In this document: piece by piece, positions 10,301 to 20,700 of the stretch
How positions within the stretch are numbered: the stretch's first letter is position 1
Layout of the letters: each line of letters starts with the position of its first letter
Notes under the pieces: generated by a model
What the model saw: the letters and a program-made list of their open reading frames with translations, nothing else
What the model was told of the DNA's origin: nothing
Databases searched by the model: none
Made by a program: the position numbers and the translations under genes
NCBI GenBank assembly: GCA_019055375.1
Contig: JAHQIW010000087.1
Coordinates: 40,892 to 104,891, forward strand
Length of the DNA stretch: 64,000 nt
From: Parelaphostrongylus tenuis
Lineage: Eukaryota > Nematoda > Chromadorea > Rhabditida > Metastrongylidae
Direction: 5' to 3'

Positions 10301-11225
10301 TGAATTGAAAAAACAGATAATGGGCGAAGGGATGGTGTGCTACCAATAAATGCTGATAGGATTGAAAGATTCATCAGTTTCCGATTCATAATTGAAATTG
10401 ATAAAATGTCAAGACTGAAGAACTGCCAAGAGTCAGTTTTGTCAGTAAGTTCAACCTCTGTATGCAATGTTCTGACATGTGGTTGACTCTCTCTATGACT
10501 GCCACCGAAAGCGATGCACAGGCGACTTTTCATTAGAGATTTAGAGTAACGGTACGAAATGAATAGACTCTGATATACGTTTTACCCGACAAGCAATTGA
10601 CAGTTGTTCGTCGTCGATTTCTTTATATCTATGGGGTCTATCCCCTTACAAGGGATTGGCTGAAACGATGGACACTGTGCTACTGATGAGGCTGAAAGCC
10701 GAAATACGTGTCTAGCACTATATAAGTTCCATTACACACCTCATGAAAGACTTAAAATGTATCATTAGATTATCTGTCGTTTTAAGCGGGGTCTTGAAAA
10801 AAATCGAGAAGAAAGGTATTACAAATATGTATGTTTAACATGCTCATGTTCGCTCATCAGAAAAAACGGAAAGGTTTTTTTTAATTTGCAGTAATAGAGA
10901 ATAGATGTTTCCGGCGCGACTTGCCGTAACAATCTATAATGGATAAGCTGTTTAAATGAATACAAAAAGTGTGAAGGAGCCCTGCGTGGGGAAATAAATC
11001 TCTTGGAAAAAAATGCAATAACTTCTACATCTCGTCCGCTGTTGCTTTCTTCCTGCAAGTGTATCAATTGTGTTGCTCTTCTCTTGCTTATGCACCGATC
11101 GTGACTAACTCCTAATTGTTGAGTGTTTCTAGGTTCGTTATGCCACTACAGCAGCAGCCATCATGGGCATGGCGTGCATTGGTTGTTTCGTTTACGCAAG
11201 AAAAATCCGCTGTGGTGGAGTTTGA
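4400..11225 (+). CDS. Unrecognised acidic Ser/Asn-rich protein with C-terminal membrane anchor, 8 exons
   Basis: Exons: 4,400-4,418, 5,509-5,564, 5,673-5,720, 6,688-6,786, 8,815-8,880, 8,935-8,994, 9,050-about 9,178, and 11,133-11,225 (TGA). All junctions after the first are phase 0 and the frame stays open, which is the main evidence. Exon 1 uses the ATG at 4,400; the frame is open upstream to 4,350, so the true start may lie further left. The product is about 189 residues: a polar, acidic, low-complexity region without a recognisable domain, then a hydrophobic segment (about 163-181, rich in Ala, Met, Gly, Cys) followed by basic ARKIRCGGV at the C terminus, as in tail-anchored proteins. The donor of exon 7 is uncertain: the strongest GT (9,214) gives phase 2 and destroys the membrane frame, while 9,179 keeps it but is weak. 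An intervening exon is possible. Exon 5 sits beside repeat sequence. Function unknown. Confidence 0.55.
4470..5130. repeat. Minisatellite of about 120 bp within intron 1
   Basis: The marker 'ggtctctgaac' or close variants recur at about 4,628, 4,746, 4,867, 4,996 and 5,118, spaced 118-129 bp. Each unit has two related halves, both with 'atttggagag' and 'tttgc..aggaatc'. Five or six diverged units. Confidence 0.75.
5148..5220. mobile_element. Fragment of the TTAA-type MITE
   Basis: 'aacccttccgggacc' and 'ccccagcgtggg' match the end of the palindromic MITE at 3,225 and of the longer one at 50,822. Only one end is recognisable here. Confidence 0.5.
7080..7660. repeat. Dispersed repeat block (GCTATCGAATGACTA family)
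   Basis: Same family as at 1-900. It includes 'gatgtgctgtaacag' near 7,173 and 'gaaactatcgaatggttact' near 7,396. Non-coding. Confidence 0.55.
7700..8000. repeat. Head-to-head tRNA-like foldback element
   Basis: The left end 'gaatgatgtgccaaacttt' (about 7,723) and right end 'aaagttttgcatgtcatta' (about 7,970-7,989) are inverted copies, giving clear terminal repeats. Inside each, a tRNA-like module faces outward; the right one has a B-box-like 'agttcaaatctcgccc' at about 7,949. This copy shows the element's boundaries best. Confidence 0.65.
8460..8740. repeat. Repeat related to the 1.4-kb and 16.7-kb hammerhead families
   Basis: Shares 'caatcgagtgtacaac' with the 1.6-kb element and carries a degenerate hammerhead at about 8,648-8,692: stem I CCCGA/TCGGA, core CCAACGA instead of CTGACGA, and GAAA present. 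Two core bases are changed, so it is probably dead. The frame at 8,556-8,852 is formed by this repeat. Confidence 0.5.
9758..9960 (+). repeat. tRNA-derived SINE, copy 2 (truncated)
   Basis: Begins 'gcgtgtggcacagtagttag' (A-box region) with B-box-like 'ggtttgatccc' near 9,809. The tail is lost after the 'aaggcc' region. It lies in the last intron of the 4.4-11.2 kb gene. Confidence 0.65.
10677..10718 (+). ncRNA. Hammerhead ribozyme, type I, apparently intact
   Basis: Stem I is GTGCTA (10,677-10,682) with TAGCAC (10,713-10,718), six perfect pairs. The core is CTGATGA at 10,683-10,689. Stem II is GGC/GCC around a TGAAA loop (10,690-10,700). GAAA is at 10,701-10,704. The minimal stem III is TACGTG, then U and the cleavable C at 10,111+600 (bases 10,711-10,712). 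All invariant positions are present. The very short stem III resembles the minimal type I hammerheads described from Penelope-like elements and animal retrozymes. It lies in the last intron of the 4.4-11.2 kb gene on the sense strand, so it would be transcribed in the pre-mRNA. Confidence 0.75.
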
Positions 11226-11570
11226 TTTGATCGTTGACATGGTCAGGCTTTAGGCAGGATTTATAAACCAAATGTCTCTACTTTAGGTAGATGATCTTCC
11301 TAAAAGACATAGATGAGTTTACTTTACTAGAAGAGGCATTGTGTAAAAGTGGTTGATTATCCGTAAGTGCGATTTTGGAAAGTTGAACTGATTAACCGTT
11401 AGTGCGGGTCTTGGAGAGATGTTTTTATAGTTGTAAAAGTTATCGTTATCGGTTATTCGTGTCAATCTCAAAACAGTCTAATCATATTGGTTTGAATTCA
11501 AATGTTCATTTCCTATGAAGGTGATGGGATTGTAAAAAAGCGGTGTGACTTGAAAAAATTCGTTGATTTC

Positions 11571-11576
11571 AATAAA
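11571..11576 (+). promoter_or_regulatory. Poly(A) signal of the 4.4-11.2 kb gene
   Basis: AATAAA 346 bases after the TGA at 11,223-11,225. Confidence 0.5.
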
Positions 11577-11784
11577 TATTCGACACGTTCGCTGTCACAT
11601 GTATTGGTTTCAATGCACACACGACACATGAGCCTCAGTTTATGTTGACTGGGCAAGAAATATTCCGCATTTTTTTCGTTTTCGCTGGTTATGTTTCATG
11701 CATTTAAGTTTTTGTCTGATTATCGTTTAGAGCAGCTTCTTACGGTTATTTTGATATGTGACACTTATACATTTATTTTGAGAT

Positions 11785-12060
11785 GGAATTGTCCCGAGAG
11801 CAAAAAGCGATTGTTGATGCTACACGAGTATCGTTGGGTTCAATGCAGCCGAGACATTCTGCCGGATTAACGAGACCCTGGGTAACGGAACAATTGACTG
11901 AGCTGCGCTTTTTGATCGTTTCAGTAGATTCAAGGTTGGTGGTGGAAATAGAGATGTGAAACGCAAGCAAAGAGCCGGACCGTCCACAAGAAATGATAGG
12001 CAAGCTGATTTATAGGCAACTGAGACGTCTCCGTCATTGACGACTTGCATGCTGGCCGAC
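11785..12060 (+). pseudogene. Decayed mariner-type transposase N-terminus
   Basis: With frameshifts, the + strand reads like the HTH_48 region of mariner transposases: a 'LLHEYR' start, then AAETFCRINETLGNGTID, then FDRFSRFKVGGGN and RAGPSTRND. Stops (for example at the TGA near 11,898) and at least one frameshift break it. No catalytic DDD region follows and no terminal inverted repeat is evident. Confidence 0.55.
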
Positions 12061-12112
12061 GATACGTACAACAAAAGGTTGTAGGAAAACACTCTCTTAT
12101 ATAGCTTGAAGT

Positions 12113-12540
12113 TCACATGCTTTGACGCAGCTGATTACGCCAATTCATGGTTTCTCGACCAATAGGTTGCGATATCGCGATTTCTACTTCGTTGAGCCGC
12201 TTCAGATGCACAAACAGCTTCGCATTCTGCTGCTCATCAAAATGTAGATTAGACTGAGAGGGTGTGTTGTTTCCTGAAACGTCTTCTTGGTGCAGTTTTA
12301 GCAACCAGAATAAATTACCACTCAATTTGGCGCATTTCATAGCGCGTCTTTTGAATCGCTCTGCGTACTGCGATGTTGAAGGTGCCTCGAAAGGGCGCAA
12401 TTATCACTGCTCATTTAAAACTCTCTTCTCCTTAATTCTTTGAAAATTATAGGCTTTTCGGACTGGCACTATAGAAAATACTCTCTTCTATTGCTCTATG
12501 GGCTTAGGCTCTTCTTCTTAATTTATATTGCCGAAATAAA
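12113..12540 (-). repeat. Repeat shared with 25.79-26.2 kb
   Basis: Reads in opposite orientation to a second copy at 25,789-26,200. Shared phrases include a 'ttttcggactggcac' segment near 12,453 and the region around 'gcgcgtcttttgaatcgc'. The minus frame at 12,113-12,400 has matching peptide fragments in the other copy (AKLSG, Glu-Asp-Val) but is broken there. Probably part of a transposon of unknown class. Confidence 0.55.
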
Positions 12541-12559
12541 CCCGCTAGGAAGCTTAACC

Positions 12560-14600
12560 CTAGGAGTGCAGAAACGTTACGTGCTACTCGAATGTCCATC
12601 CACACAGCCACGCACGTACTCCAGTCGAGCAAAAATTGGCCGCCAAGTGTGGAACGTAATCATATTCTTGCCGCTGCAGCGAACTGAAAAGGCATCTCAG
12701 AAATGAAGTACAACAATGAAATTGTAGGAATTCAAGCTACCAAGTTACTATTGGAACGCTTTTAGAAAAAGCAGAAAACGCGTTGTCCCTGAAGGGTCTA
12801 AATGACTATTGACGGAAAAATGCCTCAAACTTTGTTCATGTTCAACCATCGAGTAAGATATTGCTAAGTCTCTGCTGATGTGAAAAAATGCCGAAATGCT
12901 GACCAGGCGTAGGATATTAATGATGACATCGCATCCTTATCATTACAATACCATATAGTTTCCAAGAAATGCTCAACTGAACCGCACCAACATCTGTTGC
13001 TTTCATCGAAAAAAATGTTGAAGTGCTTTTAATTGAGTATATATTATTGTGATAACTGTTGTAGAACAAATATTGGACGTTACTAACACGCTTTGTCATA
13101 CCAATTTGAACAAGGAAGAGACTTCGTGCAATATTTGTTCATGGCAGGATCACACTCAAGAACGAGATTTTTAAAGATCTTTTGCACAGTGGTAGTGATG
13201 CCGCTCAATACGAAACAGGTTCTTTTACACCCCACAATAGACCCGCCTACTTTTCATTGTTCCGAGGTCTGGAAAATGGTACAAGGCTTGTTTTAGAATC
13301 ATCTTAGTTTTTCTAAACTACGCAGGAACAGCCCTAGTGCAGACATCCCTGGATTCCGGGTATAACTGACGCGACAAAATTTATGAAGACGAAAATCTTT
13401 CAGCAGCAACTTAATTTATACTTCGGATGTTTAAAAGCCTTCATGGACGAAAACATTAGGCGATTACGTTCGATTCCAAAATAGAAAGGTCATCTTTTAT
13501 AATCAAGATGTTCGCAACAGTATCTTCCATTGTTGAGTACAATAATATTACCTCAAGAAAAGGATAAAAATTTGCTGAAGTGGAATTGTTTAACGAAGGA
13601 CCACTACAATCATCCAATTGATGGCATTACATCTTGAACGCGTGAGAAAAAAATTAACTAAACGTCAAGCTAAATATCACCTCATTCTGTTTCGTAAAAG
13701 CACTATACAAAGAATTTCACGCTGCATGATTATGGCACAGCTAGGAAGATGATTGAAGTTCAAGTTTGATCAAACGCAATGCATGAGTACAAGCATCAAG
13801 AGATTCATTGAAGTAAACTAAATAGCAGATATTGCACTCCTCAGAGCCTGCTTTTTTTTGAGTGATTTCGAAAGCCTTCTTCCATGGCATTATCACTGAA
13901 AATGGTTTTCAAGGCAACAACAAGTGACAGGATAATGTTGACAGCAGTAGATGGCACTGTTTTTATCAGAATTGTATAAAACGCATTTGCTAGTGTGCTA
14001 CATTTCATTTCTTTACTATGGTCTAAGAAGAAGTCCAACATGGGCTAGGAGAGGAAGTTCGCCAAATTTTAAACGGAAAGGCAAACGATAGATGAAGGAG
14101 AAGGTAAGTGATAAAAGTGAAAGTAAACGTCTCAACCTAACCGTCCTAGAATGAGTGATTTCGCTTTCCGTCAGCGTTAGAGCAGAGCCGGGGTCACAAT
14201 GTCAACTCGGATTTGTCTAAATGAATTCAAACACGGAGGAAGTGCTAATGCTACTTGCTTATAGAATGGACAATGATATCGGCGTTTACCCATCAGTGAG
14301 GGATGTGCCACGTAATCGGCTTCATCAGATATCGCCAGAGGCTGGTAAAATCGCGATGTTCAATTAGCATATCCATGACTATGTTTTTTGGTGGTTTACT
14401 TGCGATCAACACGACGCATGCTGCCATGCTTGCGGATACTAGACTCGCAGCAATTTACCAACCGTGGTGAGATGGAAGGCTCGGTGATCGAGCGGTGGCT
14501 TATCGAATTAGACTATCATTGCATTGCAGTGGGTCTATAACCATATGCTTTACGCGCTCTCTGTTTCCTTATATAATGCAACAATAAGCCAGATACCTCA
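12560..14600. other. Intergenic sequence, no feature recognised
   Basis: No supported gene, RNA or clear repeat structure. Open frames here are short, lack splice-compatible partners and have no recognisable motif. Confidence 0.5.
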
Positions 14601-14621
14601 TTTATTTTGACAACGCTCGAC

Positions 14622-14935
14622 CGCATGTTGGTGCAGTGGTTAGAGGTGCTCTGCGTCGCACACGAGATCAATGGTTCGATCTTGCGCTCATGGCTCACCA
14701 AGCCATCTATCTCGCCGGGGTCGGAAAATTGGTATCATACTTGTCTGGGAGGATGTGCAGCACTGACTCGGTTCAACGGGTGGTAATCGCAGGTCTTTGT
14801 AAAGGCCAAATATGCATTCAATCACTTTAAACGAAGTCAAAAGTTGAAGGCGAATGCTGACGCATCCCCTAGGGATTGGTCAACTCCGAGAGCTTCATTC
14901 TTTATCCTTTTTTTAAGCTCGACCGATAGAGAGAA
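14622..14935 (+). mobile_element. tRNA-derived SINE, best copy
   Basis: A tRNA-like head with A box 'tggtgcagtgg' (14,629-14,639) and B box 'ggttcgatc' (14,673-14,681), the two internal RNA polymerase III promoter elements. A tRNA-unrelated body and a tail ending 'cattctttatcc' (about 14,908) follow. Length about 310 bp. Relatives in this window: 1,980, 9,758, 28,670, 28,980, 30,748, 32,238, 35,893, 41,321 and 50,780. The shared length, head and tail support a SINE family. The autonomous partner is unknown; RTE remnants are present in the window. Confidence 0.75.
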
Positions 14936-16355
14936 TCTTAGGCAGCTAAATGAAAGAAGCCCTTATCAGAGGAGCACCGCTCAATGTGAAAACCTCACCC
15001 AACAATTCTGCATTCATGATGGACTGTTGTTCATGATGGTGATTGTCTAATGATAATGACTGCTTTTTCATCTGTAGAAGTCGCTGTACATATAAGCAGG
15101 CAAGAGCTTACTCTGATGACCGACTTTCCTTCAACACCGAGCCTACTTATCGATCGTCTCTTCTATACTGATCTAACCAGTATCACGAAGCTGTTATCAA
15201 ACAAATTCATTCGCCTAACACTTAAAGCATTTCCTTTGAATCAGATTCGATCAAATTAATCGTGGTTTAGCTTCAAAAGTAAACATCACCTGAATTTTTT
15301 TTGGAATTATCATATATTTATTTAACGGTGGGGAGCACATGTAAAGATAACGTAACGCAGGTAGAGAGGCGAGAAAGAGGATCGAGAAGACCTACTGCAT
15401 CCAGACTTGCACAGGATCAAGGCACGTACCAAGGACGCATTCAGGACACTTTGTGAGAGGACACTGCAAGTGAACAAGACAGGAATACATAGTCCAACAA
15501 AAGGGAAGCAGCCAAAAAAAATAGTCTAAGTTAGTTACAAAAAGCCGTATAGGAAGTGGAATTTTGTGAATGATGCAAAATTTTTCGGAATTTTGGAATC
15601 TCATAAATTACTTACATGTCGCACAAGCGATTTCAGCTCATAAAAATTCCACAAACCAGAAATTTAGGTAGAAAAGATTGTTCTACCTACTACTCAGTGC
15701 TCTCAAGTTATAACCAATCAGTCAAAACTACTGTTAATTTTTGAACTGATGCAAATACGACTCTCAATACGATAGCTTAGAAGAAATGACATTCGTTGTT
15801 TATAGCAAAACGTTGAAGTAAGAAGTAACTCTGAACTTCAACTGAAAAGAAAAAAAAAAGCAGATTTTACGAAAGAAATTCAAACGTCCACCATTGCGGA
15901 AGGAAAATCGATATCAACTTTAGCTTTCCTAAATAATAAAAAGCTAATTTTATCATTAAACTAGCGGAAAAAAAATTCAAAACAAGTATGATCTGATTGA
16001 ACCTCCTTCCAGAGATGAAGCTGGCCAGTAGGCTCAAAGTAAAGTTCATCGCCGCAGAAGCTCGAAGAGCTCTAAAGCTCTACTAACATGTCCACTAATC
16101 TGGTACTATAGCGTTCAAACCCCCAAGTCCCGTCGCGCTGCTAGAGATACTCTCTCCCTTCTTCGACGTCGTCGAAGGCGTAGCCGCAGAACCAGGGCTC
16201 GCTCCCAGCTCATTTCCAACAAGGCGACAACTTCCTCCTCCTGACCCTCACATTGCAGAAGCAGCCGATGAAAATATGAAGTTGACAAAGATTGAAGTTT
16301 CGACGCAAAATCGGTGACAGTTTTGCTTGTAACTTGTTTGAGCCTTTCACAGTCT
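14936..16355. other. Intergenic sequence, no feature recognised
   Basis: AT-rich. The minus-strand frame at 16,115-16,360 (Arg/Ser/Leu-rich) has no splice or similarity support. Confidence 0.45.
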
Positions 16356-16762
16356 ACCAATCACAGCGTTGCTCCTCATTCCAATGAAATCAGGATTGAC
16401 TCAGTAACCCGTAATCGAATGTGATGTGGAAAACTAATTCACTGAAAATCCCGTTCTATTCTCCGATTCAAGTGATAGAAAAGAGCTCAACAATCATCAA
16501 AAGAACGGTTATGGACAGGTAGTTAAACCAGCCGTGTATACCAAAAGCGTTACACAGTCGTGGGAGAGTCATTCCGTTTATATATAAGAGGGACGATGCT
16601 TCTCAATAGGAATATTTTTATTTTATCAATCTATTTGAAAACCGTCCCCTCTTTTAAGAAGCCCGTTTTTTAAACTTTTTCTTACTGCATCAAGGGAGCT
16701 GCCAGAGATTTTTTGGACCATATTTCAGTTTGTCATGTGGTCTGGTAAGTGCTCTTGTACAG

Positions 16763-16805
16763 GCCCGATACACGTGTTTCGTCCTTACAGACTCGTCAGT
16801 CGGGC
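16763..16805 (-). ncRNA. Hammerhead ribozyme, type I, apparently intact (left arm)
   Basis: Read on the minus strand: stem I GCCCGA (16,805-16,800) with TCGGGC (16,768-16,763), six perfect pairs; core CTGACGA (16,799-16,793); stem II GTC/GAC around an internal loop (16,792-16,781); GAAA (16,780-16,777); minimal stem III CACGTG; then U and the cleavable A (16,770-16,769). Every invariant nucleotide is present. Confidence 0.8.
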
Positions 16806-16907
16806 AGAACCCGTCGTCTTTCAATATTTTTATAGTCAGCTCTCTTGGGAGCTCTATTATTTTTTCTCGGGAACTGACTATGAAAATATTGAAAGACGAC
16901 GGGTTCT

Positions 16908-16949
16908 GCCCGACTGACGAGTCTGTAAGGACGAAAACGTGTATCGGGC
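16908..16949 (+). ncRNA. Hammerhead ribozyme, type I (right arm, one base shorter)
   Basis: Mirror of the left-arm ribozyme: GCCCGA (16,908-16,913), CTGACGA (16,914-16,920), the same stem II (16,921-16,932), GAAA (16,933-16,936), TCGGGC (16,944-16,949). Stem III reads ACGTGTA, with one C lost relative to the left arm. That weakens stem III; the core is intact. Confidence 0.7.
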
Positions 16950-18059
16950 TGTACAAGAGCCCTTATCAAACCACATGTCAAATTGGCTCAAATAATAATG
17001 AGAATGATCTATTGAAATTTGAGCGTGCTTTCAATAAAGCACTCGAAATAAAGGTATAACATATTAGTCAGTGTTTACGCACAATATATGGTCGAACACT
17101 TTCACTGGATAGTTAGGCCTAATCGCGTTGTGCCAAAAACGACAAATTTGGCGGTTTTCCGTGTACTGCTTGAAGTGAACCGGCTCACGCCATGTGTTGT
17201 GTTCACTGCTTAGCAGGTATAGGAAGCACAGGAATCACTGTAGGGGAAAACATGCATTACAGGCGACTGGAACGTGTGAGACTGAAGAACAAAAAGCCGC
17301 ACACTATCGTGGATTTGTTGATGTGTAAAAGTTCCAGTTTATGAGCTGTGAGAAACTCGTTTCCCATTAGAAAACGGTTGGAGGGACTGATCGCAAAAAG
17401 AGTGTGGAATATGAGAACCACATAAATAGATAACATGAGCGATTTTCACCGTAAAAACATTTATCATTCTATTGGTGCATCACTTTTATCGAGAGCCAAA
17501 CAGTTCACTGAATTTGTGTTCCAAAAGCTTAAATTCAAGGATTCAAATAATATTAGTGCTATTGAAAGATTGGAGTCTTCCTAACTTAGTGCCGTTAATC
17601 TGGATCTAACAGAACAATAACAAAAATTAAATCAAAATTTTCTGCTCCCCACCTAATATTCTTAGATTCAAATCCAAGCAACAATCGAGACTTCAGGAAC
17701 ACTACAGAAAAAGGTCACCAAGCTGCTAGATATGAGGCATGGCGCTGTACAAATGGATTGCAAAATTTCTATGTGCATCAAATTTTACTAATTGTAACAG
17801 AAAACTCAAAGGCAAATTGTGTATCTCCTTGTTCATGTTATCACCCTAACTTTCAACGTAAACGGACACAACTAAATTACTGAGCTATCAAACTAATCAC
17901 TTGATTTACACAAAGTTTAAAACCTTCTACATTTATGACAAAGCTAGTATATAAGCATGAAGAAACAGAGATGGTCCAAAGAAATCGTTTACTTTCAAAC
18001 TGTCTTTTTTCTTCATTCAAAACTTGCACGAGATTAATATTTTTCTTCTCTTCCTAAAC

Positions 18060-18612
18060 CGATGGTTAACGTTTCGGCGACAAAGCCTTCGTCACAGCCT
18101 TATTTGGTTTTTGAGAGCGGTCACCGGTCTAGTGTGACACAAATTACAAAATAAATTTGTATCTTCTAGTACTTCTAGTTCTAGTATTTAATAAGCAATA
18201 TAACTTCAACACAAGCATTGGTTTAGGTACAACACCTGCTCTTCGTATTAGAGAGAAAGCAGCTAGGCAAAGAAAGCGATATCGTCGAGAACCAGAAGGA
18301 GAATGCTCGTCCATCCAACAGCATAGCTCACTTACAAAAGTAGTCTATTTTACCTATTCATTTCATTATTTGGACCAGTGGGTCTTGTAACGGCTCCAGT
18401 ACTTACATTAAACGATAACATTTCCTAATTTCTTCAAAACTTTCTTAGCAGTCCTATTTTCAAGATTGATCAACAGTTAGAATCTAAATTAGAAGTCGCT
18501 AAAGCATCTGAAACACATAATGAAATTGTAAATTCTGTCACACTAGACCGCTGACCGCTCTCATAAACCAAATAAGGCTATGACGAAAACGTTGTCGCCG
18601 AAACATTGAATT
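18060..18612. repeat. Inner inverted pair with degenerate minimal hammerheads
   Basis: The arm at about 18,060-18,155 ('cttatttggtttttgagagc', 'ctagtgtgacac') is inverted at 18,532-18,612. Each arm holds a decayed minimal hammerhead: plus at about 18,576-18,607 (ATGACGA in place of CTGANGA, GAAA kept), minus at about 18,072-18,107. The spacer holds a short open frame (18,157-18,390) without recognisable similarity. Confidence 0.6.
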
Positions 18613-19929
18613 TTGAGGAAAAAGAAGAAAGTACACCGGCCTCGCGCAAGCTTTAACAGAAGAGGGTAGTTCGTGAGAAATTTTGCAATGCTCCAATTAT
18701 GCCGAGGTTTAGAGATAATCAGACTTTTGAGTCATTCAGTTACAGATAATAACTGGGATAGAGATGGCGAAGTTCCAGAAGGAATACGAAGAATTCCTGG
18801 AAAACCGTGACCGTATATGAGAGTGACTGTATAAATTACAAATTATGCATAGTCAGTACTAATAGCAAAGTTGTTGTGGTTAAAAGAACGTCTTTCAAGT
18901 GAATGAAATTTTTCAATTTGAATTTTCTGAACGCTGATCAAATTTGCGTCATATGCCAAATGCTCGAATACAAAATGTGAAATAAAAGTGTTGTACCTGG
19001 AGAAATTGATGGGACTACTTTACACGTCGAAACGAAAAGCCGGAATCAAGATCATTAACAAAAGCACAGCTAACTCCTCTTCGTTGGAACAAATGCTTAA
19101 TTTCGTGAACTAAACCGAAGATGGTTGCTTTTTCAGCAAGAGGAGTTTGCTGACGGTTGTAGAGAACAAATCTGAGTAGGATGGGATAATAGTTTAGATG
19201 GGATATTGGGTAGAAGGCTTAAATGATCGTGCGTGGGCGCGCATAATTCCCACTCGCTTCCTTCCCACACAAACCTTGTGTGTAGAATGATGTTGCCTTG
19301 TTGTTTACAGTTGAGTATCCAGGTATACCGAAAGACAATCCCTTTTGTGCGCAATTATTGCCAAGACCGAGTATCTGCTAATTTCGGCATTCTTCATCAA
19401 AACCTTTTTTCCTCATGAGCCAAATACGAGTTTTATTACATCATAATCTATTCAAACAGCTACAGTTTCGATGGTTTCGCCTAACACGGGACCTGAAAAG
19501 ATCATGTTTCCACCCCCCAGACAGCCTAGCACCTTCATTACTTCATTAGAAAAAAGAACACCTTTATATTTCAATTTCATAAAGCAGAAAACACCCTTAG
19601 CATGCGTACCGCCCTCTAATAAATACCCCACTGATTCGTTCAGAAGCAGGACAACCGGAAAGAGATCACAGGACTGTTAATGCACCTCCAACATCAAATG
19701 ACAATCTTATATTGTCAGGACTGCTGGTGCATATTCAGAACGCTTCTGAAATGTTGCGACCAGATCTTTCATGTTTCTGTGCAAGGATGGTGACTTCGAC
19801 TTCAAAATCTCTTCATTACGGGTCTTGTACGAGGCTAGTAAGGTACATGGCATAGTGTCTATCCCTCTCGGGACCATGTGTACCTTTCATGGTGCACGCA
19901 CATCTTTGTTATTTCCTTGTAGAGTCTAG

Positions 19930-20700
19930 ATTGTTCATTGGACTTTAAGTAGTGAATCGATAGCTGGAAATTGAAAACGCTTTTCTAGTGAGCTACTGCA
20001 GCGAGAAAATAACGTTTTTTCTTCGGAATGCGCAGTGTATTTTGCATTTGTGTTTGCTTTTTTTTTCACCAAACAAGTCTTTTTTACTGAAGATCTAGGA
20101 GTCTCTATGGCCTGAAAAGTCACGCTCTAAGCTATGTTTGATTCCTGGAAAAGCTTTTCTGGTGAGTTCCAAAACGAAAAGAAAATTACGTTTTCTCTCA
20201 GAGTGTAGTGTATCTTGCACACGTGTCTGCTTGGCTTTCTCATCAGACAAAGTCTTTTCGCTGAAGTTTCAGTAGATATCCGATAGCTTAAGAAACATCG
20301 ATTCTGAGTGTAATTTTCATTTTTGATAAACGTTCTTATTGCGCTGTAGTAGCGCGAAGACAAGTCACAGTTTGCTTTTCCCTTTCGGGACCAAATGTAC
20401 CAACAGTGGGGCAGGTTTTTCACTGGGATTTCAAGAAATCATTCGATAGCTGGAAAATTTGTAGTGAGGCACTAGATTTGTTTTCAAAAGGTCTTTTTCG
20501 GTGCATTGTGGCAACGAAGAGAGATTACGACTCGCCTGTGGAGTACGTAGTATGTTTTGCACTCGTGTTTGCTAAATTTCATCGGCGAAATGTTTCTACT
20601 AGAAATTCAATAATCTTTAGATATCTTGAAATGGTAGTTCTAGTACTATACTTGTTTTCTATAGAGATCTTTTCGATTTGAATTAGCATTAGCAAAGAGA
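19930..20700. repeat. Dispersed repeat, three successive copies
   Basis: Three successive diverged units near 19,950, 20,120 and 20,430, each with 'gatagctggaaa'-like and 'gcgagaaaataacg'-like phrases. Fragments of a TTAA-MITE end ('ccctttcgggacc') lie at about 20,381 and 19,863. Confidence 0.5.

Larger units (their letters stand above)
16734..16979. repeat. Near-perfect 106-bp palindrome carrying two hammerheads
   Basis: Arms at about 16,734-16,839 and 16,874-16,979 with a 34-bp centre. The outer ends are 'catgtggtctggtaag' and its near complement. Arm identity is very high, well above the surrounding large repeat, so this insertion is young or gene-converted. Each arm encodes a hammerhead on opposite strands (16,763-16,805 minus, 16,908-16,949 plus). 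Overlapping frames in this region are palindrome shadows. Confidence 0.85.
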
